The notes beneath the pieces are model-generated. The model was not told the origin of the DNA. It saw only the letters and a program-made list of their open reading frames with translations, and did not search any database. This document shows positions 5,878-7,103 of a stretch of 7,103 nucleotides of DNA, piece by piece (within the stretch, counting starts at the first letter, position 1; each line of letters opens with the position of its first letter). Both the position numbers and the translations under genes were made by a program. Location of the stretch: contig CANHIV010000046.1 in the NCBI GenBank assembly GCA_947460525.1, forward strand, positions 1 through 7,103, read 5' to 3'. This DNA comes from Flavobacteriales bacterium (GTDB taxonomy: Bacteria; Bacteroidota; Bacteroidia; Flavobacteriales_D; Sanyastnellaceae).

Positions 5878-7103
5878 ATTTCCTAGGTAGTTTGACTATA
5901 AATTGTGTTCCTTTTTTTAATTCGCTATTTACTTCTATCGTTCCTCGGTGCTTATTAATCACCCCCATCACATAACTCAACCCCAAACCAAAGCCTTTTA
6001 CGTTGTGCACGTTTCCTGTAGGCACGCGATAAAGCTTCTCAAAAATCTTCTTTTGGTTCTCTTTGCTGATGCCTATTCCTTGGTCTGTAATGGCAAAGAC
6101 AAAGAACCCCCCCTCGTCGGTTGTCTTGATGTCAATTTTTGGGTTCTCCAATGAGTATTTCAGGGCATTATCAATCAAATTAAAAATCATATTGGTAATG
6201 TGCATCGAATCTCCTTGAATGTAGGGCGAAACGCTCTGGTAATCTTCCACCACAAGGGCTCTGCGGTTTTTAAATTGCAAATCAAAGCTCTTTAAAACCG
6301 ATTGGATGACATCATGCACATTGACATCCTGAACTTTCATGCGCATCTGACCCTGCTCAAACAATGACGTTCTCAGCACGTTCTCAACGAGCATCCCCAA
6401 TCGATTATTTTCTTCTCTGATCATTTTGATGTACCGATCCCGACTAATGTCTGATTTCTTAACCTCTTCATCTCCCAAGACCTCACATGCAAGTGAAATG
6501 GTTGCAATGGGGGTTTTTAATTCATGGGTCATGTTGTTGATGAAGTCACTTTTCAACTCGCTTAATTTCCGCTGCCTATGAATGGTCAAGGCGGAGTAAG
6601 CAAACAACGCCACGATGCTAGACAACAACAAAACGCTGATTACCAGCATGCTCCACATCGAGCCCAACAGATACTTTCGGGTATCTTCGAACCTAACCTC
6701 TAGATAATAATCTTGGCTCAGGGGGTCGTTGGGAAACAACAAACTGGTATAAACCTCTACCTCTGGTTGCTTTAAATTTTCTGGAATATGTTTCCAAAAA
6801 ACTTTCTTTGACCTGTCGCGAACTTCTATGGAAAAGGGTGCTCTAATTCCTTCTTTCTCCATAAAGCCCTGCAACAATCCCTTTAATAGTGATGTATCTA
6901 ACCGCTCCTCCAAGGCAGGGACAATTTGGACTTCTACCCACTCGGCCAGATCTTGATTCACATGATTGAAAAAAGTATCCAGTGGTACCTCTGTGCCTTT
7001 GGTATCCGGAATATTGGGGGTATGAATTCTGGTCAACGGCTTATCCACCCTTTCCAACTCTGCTGTGGATTTGCTCATTGCGGCATATACGCGATCTGAA
7101 AAC
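5861..7103 (-). CDS. rprX: Membrane sensor histidine kinase, RprX-like, 5' end outside window (partial)
   Basis: The cognate kinase of the downstream response regulator. The frame stays open to the right edge, with FSDRVYAA ahead of the Met at 7078. In this kinase group such a segment (F-x-x-x-V-x-x-A) directly follows the first membrane helix, so the true start is most likely beyond the window. Numbering from that Met: extracytoplasmic sensor region about 1-135, membrane helix about 138-166, HisKA domain with FINNMTHELKTPIAT and phospho-acceptor His185, then a HATPase_c domain with N-box NLIDNALKYS (300-309), G1 box DQGIGIS (332-338), F-box region KIFEKLYR and G2 box GFGLGLS (362-368). It looks fully active. 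The stop TAG at 5863-5861 lies 17 bases inside the regulator gene. The sensed signal is unknown, and no PAS or HAMP domain is visible. The rprX symbol rests on the pairing and general resemblance. Confidence 0.92.
   Translation of the reverse strand, partial: FSDRVYAAMSKSTAELERVDKPLTRIHTPNIPDTKGTEVPLDTFFNHVNQDLAEWVEVQIVPALEERLDTSLLKGLLQGFMEKEGIRAPFSIEVRDRSKKVFWKHIPENLKQPEVEVYTSLLFPNDPLSQDYYLEVRFEDTRKYLLGSMWSMLVISVLLLSSIVALFAYSALTIHRQRKLSELKSDFINNMTHELKTPIATISLACEVLGDEEVKKSDISRDRYIKMIREENNRLGMLVENVLRTSLFEQGQMRMKVQDVNVHDVIQSVLKSFDLQFKNRRALVVEDYQSVSPYIQGDSMHITNMIFNLIDNALKYSLENPKIDIKTTDEGGFFVFAITDQGIGISKENQKKIFEKLYRVPTGNVHNVKGFGLGLSYVMGVINKHRGTIEVNSELKKGTQFIVKLPRKYEEIN

Noticed and set aside
1..7103. 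CRISPR arrays, insertion sequences, tRNA genes or defence systems
   Set aside because: No regularly spaced repeats, terminal inverted repeats, transposase motifs or tRNA-like folds were seen; nearly every base belongs to a housekeeping or regulatory gene.

Overview
The window looks like ordinary core chromosome of a member of the Bacteroidota, most likely a Flavobacteriales-type organism. Four things point there: a DUF4270 lipoprotein gene between a half-length glycogen synthase-like gene and glmS, an RprX/RprY-like two-component pair, start codons mostly without Shine-Dalgarno sites, and promoter -7 boxes of the TAnnTTTG type in the one divergent intergenic region. Composition is moderately AT-rich and even throughout. 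I see no mobile element, CRISPR array, tRNA or rRNA.

Layout from left to right. Positions 2-223 (+) are the 3' end of a TPR-repeat gene. A perfect 10-bp hairpin at 224-248 serves as a shared terminator for this gene and for the convergent operon on the minus strand. That operon is transcribed from about 4267 down to 265 and holds three tightly packed genes: a GT5-domain glycogen/starch synthase-like protein (4247-3423), a DUF4270 lipoprotein (3426-2122, TTG start overlapping the previous stop) and glmS (2109-265, whose Shine-Dalgarno site overlaps the previous stop). A 100-bp divergent region (4248-4347) separates it from panC (4348-5181, +), the pantothenate synthetase gene. panC meets, with no gap between the stop codons, the minus-strand OmpR-family response regulator (5877-5182). 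That gene overlaps by 17 bases the end of a membrane histidine kinase gene running off the right edge (7103-5861).

Functionally, glmS makes glucosamine-6-phosphate for peptidoglycan and LPS, and PanC makes pantothenate for CoA. The kinase and regulator form one phosphorelay of unknown signal. The function of the synthase-like protein and of the DUF4270 lipoprotein is not established. Their close coupling to glmS suggests, as inference only, a link to envelope sugar supply or its control.

The window is mostly conventional. The parts worth a second look are the half-length synthase without its sugar-nucleotide-binding loop, the start/stop couplings in the glmS operon with an A9 tract at the lipoprotein start, the divergent promoter with a 12-bp palindrome, and the hairpin built from the last codons of two convergent genes.
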